Positions 16,264 to 24,102 of a stretch of 37,554 bases of DNA are shown in pieces. Where the stretch lies: positions 1 through 37,554 of the forward strand of contig DVHC01000014.1 of the NCBI GenBank assembly GCA_018712385.1, read 5' to 3'. Position numbers and translations under genes: made by a program. Positions within the stretch are counted from its first letter, which is position 1, and each line of letters starts with the position of its first letter. The notes below the pieces were generated by a model that had not been told where the DNA came from, ran no database searches, and saw only the letters and a list, made by a program, of their open reading frames with translations. Source of the stretch: Candidatus Onthousia excrementipullorum. GTDB lineage: Bacteria > Bacillota_I > Bacilli_A > RF39 > UBA660.

Positions 16264-16297
16264 CCTTTTTGCTTTCAGCAATAAGGCTATTTTTATA
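16259..16297 (+). terminator. Terminator of the Xre gene
   Basis: AATAACCTT (16259-16267) and AAGGCTATT (16283-16291) form a stem with one mismatch, extended by TTGCT/AGCAA in the loop, followed by TTTAT. A closely similar hairpin, same stem and GCTTT loop, occurs outside the element at 26972-27005. Confidence 0.6.
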
Positions 16298-16347
16298 CAA
16301 CAATATTGTGTTATAACACTTTGTAATTTGTTACTGATTAGAGTCTC

Positions 16348-16424
16348 AAAAGGGAGTTCCCTTTGCCCACATTCGTTATTGGCTCCGCCAATATCGTAGT
16401 GGGTTACTAAAATGGCATTTTAGT
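16348..16424. other. Cluster of three hairpins, possible oriT or single-strand origin
   Basis: Three perfect inverted repeats follow one another: AAAGGGA/TCCCTTT (16349-16355, 16358-16364), a nested CCCAC...GTGGG (16366-16370, 16399-16403) enclosing TTGGC-TCC-GCCAA (16379-16391), and ACTAAAAT-GGC-ATTTTAGT (16406-16424). It is markedly richer in GC than its surroundings and has no coding frame. Such dense ssDNA-type structure in a mobilizable element fits a relaxase substrate or a complementary-strand initiation site, but neither is proven. It fills most of the gap between the Xre gene and the helicase. Confidence 0.6.
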
Positions 16425-16450
16425 CCATTCTAACAAATCATATTTTATAA

Positions 16451-18643
16451 TTATTTTTTTATAATACTCTTATCTGCGTTTTTAATCATGCCAGTTGACA
16501 ATGGTTTCGTTAAAGGCTCAGTATATAAAACATCCAAACTATGTAAAGATCTAGTCATAGCTACATATAATAACTTCATATCATTTTGATTATCTGAAGA
16601 ATAAAATTGTTCTGATGCATTAGTAATAATCACACCATCAAACTCTAAACCTTTTGACAACTCGCTTGTTAAAATACATATACCACCATTATATTCAGAA
16701 TCATCACTTGTTATTAAAGTTGTATTAAAGTTTTCATTATCTAAATATAATTTTGTTTTAGCACAATCTTCAACATTTCTACATATGATACCAACAGATT
16801 TATAATCTTTATCTGAATATTGATATAATAATTCAGATATTCTCGTATTTATATCTTGTGTTTCTTCCTTCATATACTCAACTTCAGTTCCTGTTCTTAT
16901 AACAGGATTTGCTTCGCTCATATTTAAATATCTTAAAATCTGATTTGCTGATCTTGTTATTTCCATTGTTGTTCTATAGCTCTTACTTAATTGTAATATT
17001 TCACAATTAGAGTTAAAAATTTGTGCCTGAACATCTTCCCAAGAATCTACACCACGACTTGGATATATTGATTGTGCTAAATCTCCAAAAATAGAAAATG
17101 TAGCATCACTAAAAATCATTTTCAAAATATAATAATGAAACATACCTAAGTCTTGAGCTTCGTCAACAATAACGTGAGCATATTTTTTAAATACTTCTTG
17201 TTGATTTCCATTATTTAAAATATCAATATACATCAAAGATGGCAAATCTTCAAAATAAAACTTTTTCGATTTAATAGAGTTTAAAGTCTGTTTCTTAAGC
17301 AATTCAATTTCATCATGGCTTAAATTTTCTATGCAACTAACATTAGATACAAATTTTTTATATAAATTTAAAGTTGTAATTTTCAAAGGTTTAAAATAGT
17401 TTTTAATAGTTTTAGAACATCCTGTTTTTAATTCTTTCTTTATTTCGTCCAATTTATTCATAATATTTCTTTTTTCTTCAGACCCATTTGGAAGAGTAGA
17501 TAACTCATCTTTATATTTTGATCTTACTAATTCATAAAGTCGCTCATTATCTTCCTTTATTTTTTGTATTAAAATTCTTTGTATATTAGTAGCTGTCACA
17601 GAAAAGCCATTAATATCTCTAAAGTATGACTTTATACTATCCTCTGAAATTATTTCCATGCCATCGATTTCAATACCAGAAGAGAGAGAATTATTAACAT
17701 ATGTAGATATATATGTATCAATTGCATTTTTATAATCAATTGATGTTTTTGCTTTTAAAACCTTTATTTCATTTTGATTATTAATCTTTTTAGAATTAAT
17801 AATACTTATTTTATCATCAAAAAAATATGTTGAAAAATCATCAAAAGTAAATTGACTAATATTTTCAGTATCTAAATCAGGTAATAATGCTGAAATATAA
17901 TTTAAAAAATACTTATTTGGGCCTATAATAATGAAATTTTCAGCTGTATATTTATCTTCATTATATATAAGATATGCAGCTCTATGTAAAGCTACTGTAG
18001 TTTTACCACTACCAGCAACTCCTTGTACAATAATATTATCATTAAGTGGACGTCTAATAATCGCATTTTGTTCAGCCTGAATTGATGCAACAATATTTTT
18101 TAATCTTGCATCTGCATTAGTTGTCAAAAAAGGTACTAATAACTCATCATCAGTAACTAAATCTGTATCCCTTACGCTAACTAACTTACCATCTTTAATA
18201 AAGATTTGACTTTTTAAATTTAATTTTCCTGTAATAATACCTTCAGGTGCTTGATATTGAACATTACCAATACTTTGATCATAATATAATGTACAAACTG
18301 GAGTACGCCAATCGGTAGTTAAAATATTATTGTTTTCATCTGTTATAGTTGTTTTCCCTATATATATTTTATTATTATTTTTCGAACCATCTCTTTGAAA
18401 ATCAATTCTACCAAAATAAGGATTTAATTCTAAATTTTTTAATTTAGATAATCTTTTAATAATCATATCCTGTAAATGTTTAACTAAATCTTCATCTCCC
18501 CATTTTACTTCAGCATACCTTCCTTTATATTTATTAGGTATCTCTTCAAATTCTTTATTTTGATAAACTTTTTCCTCTTCTATTCTTTTTTGAACTTTTA
18601 ATAAATACTCTTTTTCAATGTTAAATCTTTCATTATCTTTCAT
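16451..18643 (-). CDS. HelD-type UvrD/helicase IV-like ATPase
   Basis: HelD proteins are superfamily 1 ATPases that bind RNA polymerase and free it from stalled complexes or nucleic acid. Some related forms protect against rifamycins. The N-terminal coiled coil (about 1-40) and the family-typical YIGKTTI, TDWRTPVCTLYYDQ and GNVQYQAPEG segments are present. The Walker A GVAGSGKTT is at 208-216, then VDEAQDLGMFHY (Walker B), DLAQSIYP, LSKSYRTTMEIT, TSELSKGLEFDGVIITNA and LYVAMTRSLHSLDVLY. At 730 residues it is full length. It lies 24 bp downstream of the Nudix gene on the same strand with its own AGGGGGA site, so it is probably the last cargo gene. A protective role for it on this element is inference. 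Confidence 0.88.
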   Translation of the reverse strand: MKDNERFNIEKEYLLKVQKRIEEEKVYQNKEFEEIPNKYKGRYAEVKWGDEDLVKHLQDMIIKRLSKLKNLELNPYFGRIDFQRDGSKNNNKIYIGKTTITDENNNILTTDWRTPVCTLYYDQSIGNVQYQAPEGIITGKLNLKSQIFIKDGKLVSVRDTDLVTDDELLVPFLTTNADARLKNIVASIQAEQNAIIRRPLNDNIIVQGVAGSGKTTVALHRAAYLIYNEDKYTAENFIIIGPNKYFLNYISALLPDLDTENISQFTFDDFSTYFFDDKISIINSKKINNQNEIKVLKAKTSIDYKNAIDTYISTYVNNSLSSGIEIDGMEIISEDSIKSYFRDINGFSVTATNIQRILIQKIKEDNERLYELVRSKYKDELSTLPNGSEEKRNIMNKLDEIKKELKTGCSKTIKNYFKPLKITTLNLYKKFVSNVSCIENLSHDEIELLKKQTLNSIKSKKFYFEDLPSLMYIDILNNGNQQEVFKKYAHVIVDEAQDLGMFHYYILKMIFSDATFSIFGDLAQSIYPSRGVDSWEDVQAQIFNSNCEILQLSKSYRTTMEITRSANQILRYLNMSEANPVIRTGTEVEYMKEETQDINTRISELLYQYSDKDYKSVGIICRNVEDCAKTKLYLDNENFNTTLITSDDSEYNGGICILTSELSKGLEFDGVIITNASEQFYSSDNQNDMKLLYVAMTRSLHSLDVLYTEPLTKPLSTGMIKNADKSIIKK

Positions 18644-18667
18644 TACATATTCCCCCTAAAAATCATA

Positions 18668-19090
18668 CTACAATTCTATAAATTCATTATTATAAGCTTT
18701 CATTATCATATCTTTTGCTAAAATATCAATATCATCTAAATCTTCAATTTTAACTTTTTTAATCTCATAAAAATTTTCTTCGCAACATCTTTTCAATTCC
18801 TCTCCTCCTAACATTGGTGTTCCTGTTACTATTTTACAACTAAAAAAATGTGCAATTGAGTCATTTCCTTCATCTACTCCTAAATACCCAATAATATCAA
18901 CATCCACGGAAAACTCCTCTTTTAATTCACGTTTTACATTTTCTTCCAAAGTTTCACCTTGCTTTATCCCACCTCCAGGTATTACATAGTATTCTTTTAT
19001 ACTTCCATCCTCTTTAATTCTCCTTCTAAACATAGCATACACTTTATCACCATCTATTATAATACCACGCGCACTTACTCTTTTTTCCAT
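18668..19090 (-). CDS. Nudix hydrolase
   Basis: Nudix enzymes hydrolyse a nucleoside diphosphate linked to another group. The Nudix box is present: GGGIKQGETLEENVKRELKEE followed by FSV, matching G-x5-E-x7-REL-x-EE with Ser in place of the usual Gly near the end. The N terminus RVSARGIIIDGDKVYAMFRR is typical, and 140 residues is the usual length. The C-terminal part contains EELKRCCEENFYEIKKV, the segment before the last helix in many nucleotide-directed members. Its start overlaps the end of the GT2-NTase gene by 16 bp. Within the operon it may hydrolyse a nucleotide intermediate or a by-product. The substrate cannot be told. Confidence 0.88.
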   Translation of the reverse strand: MEKRVSARGIIIDGDKVYAMFRRRIKEDGSIKEYYVIPGGGIKQGETLEENVKRELKEEFSVDVDIIGYLGVDEGNDSIAHFFSCKIVTGTPMLGGEELKRCCEENFYEIKKVKIEDLDDIDILAKDMIMKAYNNEFIEL

Positions 19091-20745
19091 TGTTTATCCT
19101 CCTTTAATTCTTCACTGATTAATGCCAACACAGTTTCACCAAAAAACAAAATATTATGTTGGACTTCTATAGGGTTTTTAATAGCATAGATTATATCAAA
19201 ATCTGCTATTTTTGTCAAAGTGTTTATCTTTCCAATTTCTTTCAAATATTTTTTCAAATCATTAAGTACTCTTTCATATCCGAAAGAAAATATTCTCTTT
19301 GTATTTAAAAAACATTTTATTAATACAAGTAACTTTTTTAAATACTTTTTATCAATACTAACTTTATTGTTAATTATATCTATATGTAACCTTCTACATT
19401 CGTGTAATACATTAGGCAAATTTTCTGTATCATTTTGTACAATATAGCTATAATCAATTTTATTTTTTATAATTTTTCCATATAAAGTTGGATTTACTTG
19501 ATAGTTTTGTTTTTCATAAAGCATAACTTTTGTTTTACCATCTATCCACCCAGTATTAAATTCGTTTTTTGAATATACTGTTAACCCTATATGAATTTTA
19601 AATTTTTCCAATTTTTTAGTAAAAATAACAACTTCATTTACTACATATTTATTCAATATTATATATATATCTATATCTGAACAACCAACTACAATTTCAT
19701 TTTTCCCACCAGAGCCTCCTAAAATAATGCAACTAAGATTATCCTTGAATTGATTAATTGCTAATTGCACTGTAGCTTTAATAGTTATTTTATATTCTAA
19801 TGGAAAATTTATATACTTATACTTTTTTAAGATACTATCAATTTTAATAGAGATATTATTAGATTTTTCTACTATAATTTTATCAATCAAACCCTTAAGA
19901 GAAAAATTTATATTTTCTTTTACATAAGAATCTAAATGATTATATTTTATATTTAATCTTTTATAAAAATATTCTACTATTTTTATTTTGTCTTCTTGTA
20001 AAATATTAGACTTTAAAAATAAATCTACTAAATTATAAGTGTGTAATATAAAATCATTCATTCGATTAATTTCAGATTGATAATCGTTCTTTGTTACAGC
20101 ACTATTCTCTCTTTTTATATACTTATATAACTCTATATTATTTGAAGAAACTGTAGGAGAATTAAAAATTAAAATAGGCATCATTCCATAATCTTCATGT
20201 AATGTATTTTCCAAAAACGATAAATTTGTTTGACAGAAATATTCTCTATTTATAACATATGACCAAGGTGTTGCAAAAATCCTATTAGATTCACAAAAAT
20301 ATAATAATGCTTTTAACCCATCTATATTATCAAAGTATGGTAAATCAAAACGACAATCATACTCTTTGTTTTCAACACATTGTACAGAGCATTTTAATAA
20401 ATCAACAGGATATTGTTTTAAATAATTATCAACTTTAACTATTGAATTAGGCACTAACTCATCATCAGAATCTAAAAAAATAAAATAATCACCATGACAT
20501 TTAGATATACCAATATTTCTAGCGACAGAAATACCCTGATGAGAAATTTTATAGTAATTAATTATTTTAGATAAATTATTTTGCCTAATAAATTGCAAAA
20601 CAACTTCACTAGACAAATCTTCAGAGCCATCATCAATAATAACTATTTCTATATCATTAGACTGTTTCAAAACAGATTTAATACTATTTAATATGGTATT
20701 TTCTGAATTATACATAGGAATAACAATACTATATCTATATTTCAT
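19075..20745 (-). CDS. GT2 glycosyltransferase fused to a nucleotidyltransferase
   Basis: The first 220 residues or so are a family 2 glycosyltransferase: SIVIPMYN (6-13), DDGS (38-41), HQGISVARN (69-77), the metal/UDP-sugar DSDD (92-95) and HEDYG (183-187) near the acceptor site. A helical linker runs to about 315. The C-terminal part has a polymerase-beta-type nucleotidyltransferase core: GGSGG (343-347), then SDIDIYIIL (356-364) giving the two metal-binding acidic residues, with a helical tail to 556 as in kanamycin/MNT-type enzymes. The fusion suggests one protein that activates and transfers a sugar, or modifies its own product. No membrane span is visible, so it should be cytoplasmic. 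It overlaps neighbours on both sides (11 and 16 bp). Confidence 0.85.
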   Translation of the reverse strand: MKYRYSIVIPMYNSENTILNSIKSVLKQSNDIEIVIIDDGSEDLSSEVVLQFIRQNNLSKIINYYKISHQGISVARNIGISKCHGDYFIFLDSDDELVPNSIVKVDNYLKQYPVDLLKCSVQCVENKEYDCRFDLPYFDNIDGLKALLYFCESNRIFATPWSYVINREYFCQTNLSFLENTLHEDYGMMPILIFNSPTVSSNNIELYKYIKRENSAVTKNDYQSEINRMNDFILHTYNLVDLFLKSNILQEDKIKIVEYFYKRLNIKYNHLDSYVKENINFSLKGLIDKIIVEKSNNISIKIDSILKKYKYINFPLEYKITIKATVQLAINQFKDNLSCIILGGSGGKNEIVVGCSDIDIYIILNKYVVNEVVIFTKKLEKFKIHIGLTVYSKNEFNTGWIDGKTKVMLYEKQNYQVNPTLYGKIIKNKIDYSYIVQNDTENLPNVLHECRRLHIDIINNKVSIDKKYLKKLLVLIKCFLNTKRIFSFGYERVLNDLKKYLKEIGKINTLTKIADFDIIYAIKNPIEVQHNILFFGETVLALISEELKEDKQWKKE

Positions 20746-21370
20746 TTTTTAACACCTTCATTAACCTTTTTTCATTAATTACATCTTCATTATTTAATAT
20801 TTTAACACTGTGTTTTATTTCATCTAAACTATTAGGATTAGGACCATGAATTTGATTGAAAAATATCATTTTATATGCTGGATCATCATAAGGAAAATTA
20901 GCAGGAAATTTTTTTATATCAACCTTTAATCCCGACAAATCAATATCATATAATGGTTTGTCAAAAGTTATATCATCTTCATTTAAAAATTTTAAATAGT
21001 ATAAATCAGTATTACTTACATACTTTTTTCTTATATCCTTCTTTAATTGATATAATTTTTGTAATGATGTGGTTATATTATCATTATTTATATCATTTAT
21101 ATTAAAAAGAACAACAATTCCATTATTTTTAGGATAAATATGATAATAACCCATAATAGATGTGAGCAATTTTTTTCGAAGTTCTAAACAATTACCACTA
21201 CTCATCATAACATCATATTCATATATCATAGATGCTATTTTTGTCCAATTATCCATATAATATAATTTAATACTTTTAATATTTTCAATATTAATTACAT
21301 TTTTAAAATAATATCTAAGTGATACCTCATTGTTAAGAGCATCTGGTTTTATAATATTAATTACATTCAT
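20735..21370 (-). CDS. Divergent nucleoside-diphosphate-kinase-like protein
   Basis: NDK passes the gamma phosphate of one nucleotide to another diphosphate through a phospho-His. This 211-residue protein starts with VINIIKPDAL (3-12), the signature strand of NDK with its KPD. It has IRKKYV (113-118), matching the nucleotide-contacting Arg segment, and NQIHGPNPNSLDEI (172-185), matching N-x-x-H-G with the catalytic His at 175. It is longer than normal NDK (about 140) because of extra sequence before the His segment, and the SD after HG is lost. I read it as a specialised NDK homologue acting on the product of the neighbouring kinase. It overlaps the kinase gene by ATGA. Confidence 0.7.
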   Translation of the reverse strand: MNVINIIKPDALNNEVSLRYYFKNVINIENIKSIKLYYMDNWTKIASMIYEYDVMMSSGNCLELRKKLLTSIMGYYHIYPKNNGIVVLFNINDINNDNITTSLQKLYQLKKDIRKKYVSNTDLYYLKFLNEDDITFDKPLYDIDLSGLKVDIKKFPANFPYDDPAYKMIFFNQIHGPNPNSLDEIKHSVKILNNEDVINEKRLMKVLKNEI

Positions 21371-22434
21371 ACAACCTCCATATTAGATAGCATATTTTCA
21401 AAAATCAATAAAACATTACTATCATTTTTGTTAAATAAATAATAAAAATATTCTACTAAATAAATTGAATAGAAATAATCATTATACTCCATTTCCTCTA
21501 TATTAAATACACATAATAATCTCATTATAATATAATATTTAACATCACTACTAATACATATTTTATTTTTTTTTAAAATATTAATATATCTAAGAACATA
21601 CTCTTTTCTAATATTACTACTTTTATATATACAATTTATCTCGATGGAGTTCATATTATTAATTATTATAAAAGGCTCAAATAAAATATATTGTTGAAGT
21701 GCTTTTTCATGCAAAAAATAAGATTTAGAATGATATTTAGGACAAAAATAATTATCATAAAATAATGTAGATATAAACATAATAGCAAACTCACCAATTA
21801 TACTATTATATCCAGCAGTAACCAAATCAAAAAAGCATGGTTTTATAGAAATATTTAAAGTATTAGGATCTCCTTGACTAAAAAAACACATTTTCTCATT
21901 TTCCTTTTCAAAATATTCAACAACTTCATCTATAATCATATTAATGCTTTTACATCTTTTTCCATTAATAAATATAATTTTAGAAAAATCATTATCATCC
22001 TTATACCATTTTTTTAGTCTATTCTTAATCCTACCTTTAAAAAATCTGTCATTTGCACTATAATCTAAAATTTTTGTATATTTTAAATTAATATCATAAA
22101 CAGATAAAATATCATTCATTTTATTAATAACATTTATATTTATACTCGCTTCTTTATCATTTTTGACTAATAAATCATTAAGCAAACCTTTATTTTTTTC
22201 TACAGTATCTTCGTATTCATATATGATTACATACTTATTATCTTTCAAAAAGTTATAATATATCATCTTTTTTATAGGTAATTTATTTATTGCAAGTTTA
22301 TATCCATTCAATTCATCTTGATAATCTGATTTATTAAGTACTTTATAAAAGTATTTTTTATCATTATAAATAAAATTTCCATTTATTGAATTATTCTGTT
22401 TATTAACAATAAATTTTAACTTATCCTTTTTCAT
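21367..22434 (-). CDS. APH-fold small-molecule kinase-like protein
   Basis: The protein has the aminoglycoside/choline kinase fold: a beta-rich N lobe with YFYKVLNK (K31 as ATP lysine) and DELNGYKLA (E41), then the catalytic loop QGDPNTLN at 187-194 (D189, N194) and the metal-binding FFDLVTAGYN at 201-210 (D203). The catalytic loop begins with Gln rather than His, an accepted variant. The C-terminal 130 residues are helical and very rich in Ile, Tyr and Asn. Its partner genes (SDR, NDK-like, NTase, Nudix) suggest that it phosphorylates a metabolite rather than an antibiotic, but resistance cannot be excluded. It ends in TGA inside the ATGA overlap with the next gene. Confidence 0.8.
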   Translation of the reverse strand: MKKDKLKFIVNKQNNSINGNFIYNDKKYFYKVLNKSDYQDELNGYKLAINKLPIKKMIYYNFLKDNKYVIIYEYEDTVEKNKGLLNDLLVKNDKEASININVINKMNDILSVYDINLKYTKILDYSANDRFFKGRIKNRLKKWYKDDNDFSKIIFINGKRCKSINMIIDEVVEYFEKENEKMCFFSQGDPNTLNISIKPCFFDLVTAGYNSIIGEFAIMFISTLFYDNYFCPKYHSKSYFLHEKALQQYILFEPFIIINNMNSIEINCIYKSSNIRKEYVLRYINILKKNKICISSDVKYYIIMRLLCVFNIEEMEYNDYFYSIYLVEYFYYLFNKNDSNVLLIFENMLSNMEVV

Positions 22435-22447
22435 ATTACACCTTACA

Positions 22448-23176
22448 CTAATTCATTAAACTACGACCACCATCTACAACAAAGATACTGCCAGTTGTAT
22501 ATCTAGAAAAAACCTCTAATATCGTTTTAATAAATACAGCTATTTCATCAGGAAGAAAAATCTTCTTGAGTGGAACTTTAGCTAGTGCCACTTCCTTTTC
22601 CTCCTTATTATAATTCCAAGAAGCATTCATATCTGTTTCTACTGCACCAAATGAAATTGCATTAATAGTAATATTTCTAGGAGCAAACTCTAATGCCAAT
22701 TCTTTAGTCAAAATTTCCAAGGCACTTTTTGAGGAATCATATGCATATTTATTTGTTCTAGGTACATTTGAATGTATTGAAAGTACATTTAATATAAATA
22801 AGTTTGACTGTACATATTTTGTAACCGCCGATATACAATTACAAGTTCCTATATAATTATTTTTCATTATATATAAATAATCTTTATCGTTATAATGTGA
22901 AAAATCAGATATCATTTGTTTAGAAGCATTATTTACAAGAATATCTATATGTTGTCTTTCACTATATATTTCATAAACTACTTTATCTACTTCTGCATAA
23001 CTCGATATATCACATTTTTTAAAAAAAATATTTATAGAATCAAAATATTTTACATTTGAATCATCTGTATCTAATATATAAATATAATTATCAATCGATA
23101 GTAATTCAGCTACTGCCTTCCCAATACCATTTGCTCCACCAGTTATGATAATAATATTATTACGTAAGCGACTCAT
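22448..23176 (-). CDS. Short-chain dehydrogenase/reductase
   Basis: A classical SDR of 242 residues that would use NAD(P)H on a hydroxyl or keto group. It has TGGANGIG (12-19) for the cofactor, D36 at the end of the second strand (suggesting NAD rather than NADP), NNAS at 82-85, the catalytic Ser in LSIHSN and Y146-x3-K150 (YAYDSSK). INAISFGAVETDM and TGSIFVVDGG complete the family pattern. It is the first gene of the cargo operon, with GAGGTGG before its ATG, a consensus promoter 55 bp upstream and a leader hairpin in between. The kinase gene begins 13 bp after its stop. Confidence 0.93.
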   Translation of the reverse strand: MSRLRNNIIIITGGANGIGKAVAELLSIDNYIYILDTDDSNVKYFDSINIFFKKCDISSYAEVDKVVYEIYSERQHIDILVNNASKQMISDFSHYNDKDYLYIMKNNYIGTCNCISAVTKYVQSNLFILNVLSIHSNVPRTNKYAYDSSKSALEILTKELALEFAPRNITINAISFGAVETDMNASWNYNKEEKEVALAKVPLKKIFLPDEIAVFIKTILEVFSRYTTGSIFVVDGGRSLMN

Positions 23177-23196
23177 TTATATCCACCTCTTTGCCA

Positions 23197-23221
23197 AAAA
23201 GGTTTGGTGATATAACCAAAC
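23197..23221 (-). promoter_or_regulatory. Leader hairpin of the cargo operon (possible attenuator)
   Basis: On the minus strand GTTTGGT-TATATC-ACCAAAC is followed by CTTTTTGG, about 10 bp after the -10 box and 20 bp before the SDR start. A stem with a T-run right after the transcription start looks like an attenuator or protein-binding operator. The 5-T run is short, so an operator is equally possible. Confidence 0.5.
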
Positions 23222-23230
23222 TTAAAAAAT

Positions 23231-23259
23231 ATAATAATAACATACTACATTTTTGTCAA
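23231..23259 (-). promoter_or_regulatory. Promoter of the cargo operon
   Basis: On the minus strand TTGACA (23254-23259) and TATTAT (23231-23236) have a 17-bp spacer and point to the SDR-kinase-NDK-GT2/NTase-Nudix chain. No other good promoter is seen inside the operon. Confidence 0.78.
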
Positions 23260-23278
23260 CATCTTTTTTAACAATTAG

Positions 23279-23587
23279 TTACCTAATAAAATCATCTAAT
23301 TTTTTATCTAAAATAATAGATAATTTAACTAGCTTTTCTAAAGGTATCATCTTAGTACTATCATTCTCACTTTCAAATCTCTTATAATGATTATGATTAT
23401 AATCTAAAAGTGCTGAAATATTCTCAGTAGAATATGGATTAATAGATGTATTTAAGTTTTGTTTCTTAAATTCATTATATTTTTCTAAACGAAATTTCTT
23501 AATATTTCTACAAATATTAGCATACATTTCTTCTTTATTTACATTTTGTAATAAATCTTGTAACTCTTGAAAACTATGAATAGCCAT
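23279..23587 (-). CDS. Xre-like regulator preceding the cargo operon
   Basis: The 102-residue protein has an N-terminal helix pair (about 1-25) and a Cro/C1-like domain: NICRNIKKFRLEKYNEFKKQ, then an extended Asn/Ser-rich turn, ENISALLDYNHNHYKRFESE and LEKLVKLSIILDKKLDDFI. The insertion between the first two helices makes it a divergent member. GAGGGTGG precedes the ATG. It is transcribed in the same direction as the cargo and ends just upstream of the cargo promoter, making it a good candidate for cargo control through the hairpin at 23197-23221. Confidence 0.6.
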   Translation of the reverse strand: MAIHSFQELQDLLQNVNKEEMYANICRNIKKFRLEKYNEFKKQNLNTSINPYSTENISALLDYNHNHYKRFESENDSTKMIPLEKLVKLSIILDKKLDDFIR

Positions 23588-23721
23588 TTTACCACCCTCT
23601 CATTTAATTATGACATTTTAGAGTTCTTAAAATAGCCACATATTCACGCAATTAATGTATTGAAAAGTAAATAATTAATGATATAATTAAAGTGGCACAA
23701 AAAAGAATATATAACATATTC

Positions 23722-23991
23722 TTATCGTCTTGGAATACGATGATTAACAACTAGAGTTCTTTCCACAAATAATTGTTCTAAAGATACTCCAAGAGTATCA
23801 GCAATATGTCCAATATAATCTATTCTCGTATTACGTTTAGCATTTTCTATATTAGAAACATAAGTAGGAGTAGTCCCAAGTTCATCTGCAAAATCTTCTT
23901 GAGACCAATTCTTTTTAAGTCTAAAATAAACTATATTATTCGCTAATATTTTACGAGCTTGATTCTCATAATGTTTACTCTTAATAACCAT
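23722..23991 (-). CDS. Xre-family regulator
   Basis: An 89-residue Cro/C1 protein: ILANNIVYFRLKKNWSQEDF, ADELGTTPTYVSNIENAKRN and IGHIADTLGVSLEQLFVE form a complete five-helix domain, followed by a short basic tail ending HRIPRR. I use the ATG at 23991. A GTG one codon upstream is also possible. It is divergent from the gene at 24103, with a 9-bp inverted repeat spanning the shared promoter region, a likely autoregulatory operator. Confidence 0.8.
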   Translation of the reverse strand: MVIKSKHYENQARKILANNIVYFRLKKNWSQEDFADELGTTPTYVSNIENAKRNTRIDYIGHIADTLGVSLEQLFVERTLVVNHRIPRR

Positions 23992-24008
23992 CACATCTTT
24001 TCTTTATT

Positions 24009-24068
24009 AACTTACTAACATTGTAATAAGTTTATATTCTTTAAACCATACTAACTATGTAGTAAGTT
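24009..24068. promoter_or_regulatory. Inverted repeat in the divergent promoter region (candidate operator)
   Basis: AACTTACTA (24009-24017) and TAGTAAGTT (24060-24068) are perfect inverted copies 42 bp apart, lying between the Xre gene and the divergent gene at 24103. Two half-sites of this kind fit looping or paired binding by the Xre protein. Confidence 0.5.
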
Positions 24069-24102
24069 ATAATTACATATTAATAAAAAAGAAAAGAGAT
24101 AA

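Noticed and set aside
21360-21375. Mycoplasma-type code (TGA as Trp)
   Set aside because: TGA ends the kinase gene in a normal ATGA overlap, and all proteins read well with TGG as Trp.
21367-22434. Kinase gene as a known aminoglycoside resistance gene
   Set aside because: It has the APH fold motifs, but the catalytic loop and long C-terminal half do not match any resistance enzyme I know, and its partners point to metabolism.
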